Assembly (NCBI GenBank): GCA_016199245.1
Contig: JACQHC010000023.1
Span: 1 to 36,511 of the forward strand
Direction of reading: 5' to 3'
Length of the DNA: 36,511 nt
Source: Gemmatimonadota bacterium
Lineage (GTDB): Bacteria; Gemmatimonadota; Gemmatimonadetes; Gemmatimonadales; GWC2-71-9
Part shown: in pieces, positions 34,463 through 36,511 of the stretch
How positions within the stretch are numbered: the stretch's first letter is position 1
Layout of the letters: each line of letters begins with the position of its first letter
Made by a program: the position numbers and the translations under genes
Notes under the pieces: generated by a model
Told to the model about the DNA's origin: nothing
Database searches by the model: none
The model's input: only the letters and a program-made list of their open reading frames with translations

Positions 34463-34849
34463 TCAACGGCCCTCGACGGCATCCCGGACCCGGTGCCAGG
34501 AGCGCACGGTGACCCAGTGCAGGCCCGCCAGCAGCACGCCCGCACCTACAACGTCTGCGACGACCAGCGGGACACTGCTCTCCGGTCGCATGACCCCGGA
34601 CACAAGGCCTCCACTCACACCGGCCACGGCGAACGGCCAGTACGGCAGCCGGTGGGCCGGTCCATCCCACAGCTGCCGCGCTCGCAGCAGTCCCACCAGC
34701 ACGGCCGCGTAGCCGGCGGCCGCGAGTGCCACGCGAGCCAGTTTGAGCCAGTTGCTCTGGAGCGCGAGCCCAACGAGCGCCAGCAGGAGAATCGCCGCCC
34801 CAACCGCGAGACTCGCCGCCACCATGCGTGAACCCGGGGGTTCCGCCAC
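34463..34849 (-). CDS. Small four-helix membrane protein of unknown function
   Basis: A 128-residue hydrophobic protein with about four membrane segments (about 9-29, 37-55, 70-85, 92-112). Examples are AVGAAILLLALVGLAL and VVADVVGAGVLLAGLHWV. No recognised family. The start is GTG at 34849 (MAEPPGSRM); ATG 34825 is an alternative. It begins three bases after the cupin gene, so the pair is co-transcribed. It is followed on the minus strand by an 89-base gap in which I see nothing. Confidence 0.55.
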   Translation of the reverse strand: MAEPPGSRMVAASLAVGAAILLLALVGLALQSNWLKLARVALAAAGYAAVLVGLLRARQLWDGPAHRLPYWPFAVAGVSGGLVSGVMRPESSVPLVVADVVGAGVLLAGLHWVTVRSWHRVRDAVEGR

Positions 34850-34852
34850 AGT

Positions 34853-35212
34853 CTACAGCCGCTCCAGGCGATCTCGGGTACGCTCGTTCCTCACGTTGCC
34901 GGTGTTGAGTGTCGAGGCGGGTTCGAACAGGAGCACATGCACCTCCTCATCGGCGGTGGGAAGATGCTCGACTCCGCGCGGCACGATGATGAACTCGCCC
35001 GGCCCAACCGTGACCTCGCGGTCACGGAAGCCCATGCGCAGGCGCCCTTGCAGCACGAGGAACAGCTCGTCCTCACGCTCGTGGTGGTGCCATACGAATT
35101 CGCCCATGAACTTGACCAGCTTGACGTACTGGCCGTTGAGCTCGCCCACGACACGGGGGTTCCAATGGTCACGGATCAAGCTGAGCTTAGACTCGAGATT
35201 GACGGCTTCCAC
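34853..35212 (-). CDS. Cupin-domain protein
   Basis: A 119-residue single-domain cupin. The first motif is FVWHHHEREDELFLVLQG, giving two or three His and the Glu of the metal site; the second is GPGEFIIVPRGVEHLP with the third His. Small stand-alone cupins of this kind include sugar isomerase-like proteins and dioxygenase relatives; the substrate cannot be told. Start is GTG at 35212 (MEAVNLESKLSLIRDHW), 21 bases after the acyltransferase gene, so the three minus-strand genes (acyltransferase, cupin, small membrane protein) form one run. Confidence 0.85.
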   Translation of the reverse strand: MEAVNLESKLSLIRDHWNPRVVGELNGQYVKLVKFMGEFVWHHHEREDELFLVLQGRLRMGFRDREVTVGPGEFIIVPRGVEHLPTADEEVHVLLFEPASTLNTGNVRNERTRDRLERL

Positions 35213-35233
35213 TCGTGGCCTCCTTTGAGGCGC

Positions 35234-36511
35234 TCAGGGGGTCGCGGCGACTCGCTCCGAATAGAGCGCCTTGAACCGCTCCGCCAGCGCGCGCTGCCGC
35301 TGGCGCAGCGTCTCAATCAGCTCGGCGCGGGACCGCAGGGTGAGAAAGCGCCTGGCGTCAATCCACGCCCCGCGCCAGCGTTCGCGGACGCGAATTCCGG
35401 TCATTCCGATCACGGGAGCGCCGACCAACACGAGTGCGGCGGCGGGCACCCCCTTCCAGGCGGCGGCCATCGCGCTGAGCAGGACAACCCACGGGGCGTA
35501 GATCCCGAGCCCGAGCAGCAGCTTCCAGGTGGATCGCGTGTCGATGTTGAGACGCAAGCGGCTTACGATCCCCCGCGTGATCTGGTACGGCACGAGAAAG
35601 AGCAGGAAGCCTGCGATGGCGATCGCCAGGGCGAGCGGCATGGCGAGGTGAAACCGGCGCGCGGTCCACGCGACACCCGTCCGCACGTCGGTGGGATAGC
35701 GGAGTGAGGCCGGCGTGAGCCGGAGCCTCGCGAGCCGCCTGAGGTGCGCACGCACGTCCCGCACCAGGTCGCTCCAGCGCGGATCCGGATTGCGCCGCAG
35801 GTCGGCGAGAATGCGGGTGGTCACCTCCAGTCGTTCCACGCGCGTCACCGGGTCGGCAGCGGCGCCCCACTCGGCGTTCCAGATATCCACGGCGCCTTCC
35901 ACGAGCGGTTGATCTTCCCAGCGCTCCAGGTTGAGCGTCACCTGCCGGAGCGCAGCACCGATCCGCTCCGTGACGGCCCGCACTGCCTCTTGGTCCGCGA
36001 GTCCTCCGCCGGCGACGTCCGCCCATGGCACTGCGGCGCCCACGATGGCGATCGCGCTGGAGCGAAAAACGTCTTTCTGGCGAAACACGAGCCCAACGGG
36101 AACGATCGGCACGGTGACGCCATGCGCCTCCAGCGTACCGAGCACGATGCGCGCGGCCCCGGTTCGGAGCTCGGAGAGCGAGGGCTCGCTGTGGCTCTTG
36201 CCCTCGGGGAAGATGCCCACGGCCGCGCCCCGGGCCAGCTCACCATACACGGCGCGGAACATGTCGCGGTTCCGGTCCATGAGCGTCGGGTCGTCCGAGC
36301 GGCGATAGACGGGAATGGCCCCGACTGCCCGCATCATCCAGCCGGTCTTGGGGTCGGTAAACAGCGGGGCCTTGGCGAGAAACCGAACCGGCCGCCGCGC
36401 GGCGGCGCACACGACGATCGGGTCAATGAGCGAATTCGGATGATTGGCGACCAGCAGCACGGGCCCCGACGGCGAGACCTGCTCGCCCGCGATCTTCAGC
36501 CGGTAGTAGAC
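35234..36511 (-). CDS. PlsC-type glycerolipid acyltransferase (5' end beyond window)
   Basis: Acyl-CoA or acyl-ACP:lysophosphatidate-type acyltransferase; 425 residues visible, and the N-terminus lies past the window edge (frame open at 36511, beginning YYRLKIAGEQV). The catalytic block NHPNSLIDP has His and Asp five residues apart, as in the long bacterial acyltransferases. FPEGKSHSEPSL is the glycerophosphate-binding motif, and PIVPVGLVFR a later one. The C-terminal half adds two hydrophobic regions (about residues 285-312 and 330-370), a long tail not found in basic PlsC, so it may be a membrane-embedded variant. Lipid substrate unknown. Confidence 0.85.
   Translation of the reverse strand, partial: VYYRLKIAGEQVSPSGPVLLVANHPNSLIDPIVVCAAARRPVRFLAKAPLFTDPKTGWMMRAVGAIPVYRRSDDPTLMDRNRDMFRAVYGELARGAAVGIFPEGKSHSEPSLSELRTGAARIVLGTLEAHGVTVPIVPVGLVFRQKDVFRSSAIAIVGAAVPWADVAGGGLADQEAVRAVTERIGAALRQVTLNLERWEDQPLVEGAVDIWNAEWGAAADPVTRVERLEVTTRILADLRRNPDPRWSDLVRDVRAHLRRLARLRLTPASLRYPTDVRTGVAWTARRFHLAMPLALAIAIAGFLLFLVPYQITRGIVSRLRLNIDTRSTWKLLLGLGIYAPWVVLLSAMAAAWKGVPAAALVLVGAPVIGMTGIRVRERWRGAWIDARRFLTLRSRAELIETLRQRQRALAERFKALYSERVAATP

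Noticed and set aside
1741-36511. tRNA genes or mobile elements
   Set aside because: I saw no cloverleaf-like stretch, transposase, integrase or flanking direct repeats in any gap.

Overview
The window is GC-rich, densely coded bacterial chromosome with no plasmid, phage or insertion-sequence genes. Several things point to Gemmatimonadota or a close relative: large exported beta-propeller/amidohydrolase fusions in tandem, an exported BIG2-Ig/PD40 protein, an EF-G-like translation GTPase, and many GTG/TTG starts with 4-bp stop/start overlaps. The phylum is an inference from gene content, not a computed placement. A selD gene with an in-frame UGA shows that the organism uses selenocysteine.

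Layout. 1-5940 (minus strand): gyrA (3' end beyond the window) with a good promoter and a leader hairpin, an MDR-type dehydrogenase, and the BIG2/PD40 protein. 6081-8104 (plus): a histone-H1-like Lys/Ala/Pro protein and an amidohydrolase lipoprotein. 8151-8843 (minus): a NicO-type metal transporter, divergent from selD by 24 bp. 8868-12871 (plus): a tightly coupled run of selD (Sec), RNase HI, dCMP deaminase-like, zinc-ribbon protein and isocitrate/isopropylmalate dehydrogenase-family genes. 13042-20525 (plus): small exported protein, thiolase, slipin, a conserved membrane protein, 3-hydroxyacyl-CoA dehydrogenase, DUF2231-like membrane protein, lipoprotein, squalene/phytoene synthase and thyA. 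20614-24380 (plus): a compact operon of two D-Ala-D-Ala-ligase-like ATP-grasp enzymes, a GNAT and a lysine 2,3-aminomutase-like radical SAM enzyme, which looks like an uncharacterised beta-amino-acid pathway. 24480-31477 (minus): two tandem paralogous exported propeller/amidohydrolase proteins. 31572-36511 (minus): EF-G-like GTPase, methyltransferase, small membrane protein, cupin and a PlsC-type acyltransferase cut by the window end.

The most unusual signal is a family of six inverted tandem-repeat elements (2419-2524, 6671-6764, 12106-12188, 16459-16550, 18076-18206, 24387-24480). Each has an array of usually four short units (7-10 bp) facing an array of the reverse-complement unit across a short spacer. 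The word differs in every copy, so they share architecture and not sequence. Three lie between genes or at gene ends; three are read in frame inside proteins (two in lipoprotein signal regions, one in a surface loop of a dehydrogenase).

No tRNA, rRNA, CRISPR array or origin was seen. All gaps between genes are shorter than 300 bases; the longest is the gyrA upstream region (2248-2522), which is filled by a leader hairpin, a promoter and one repeat element.
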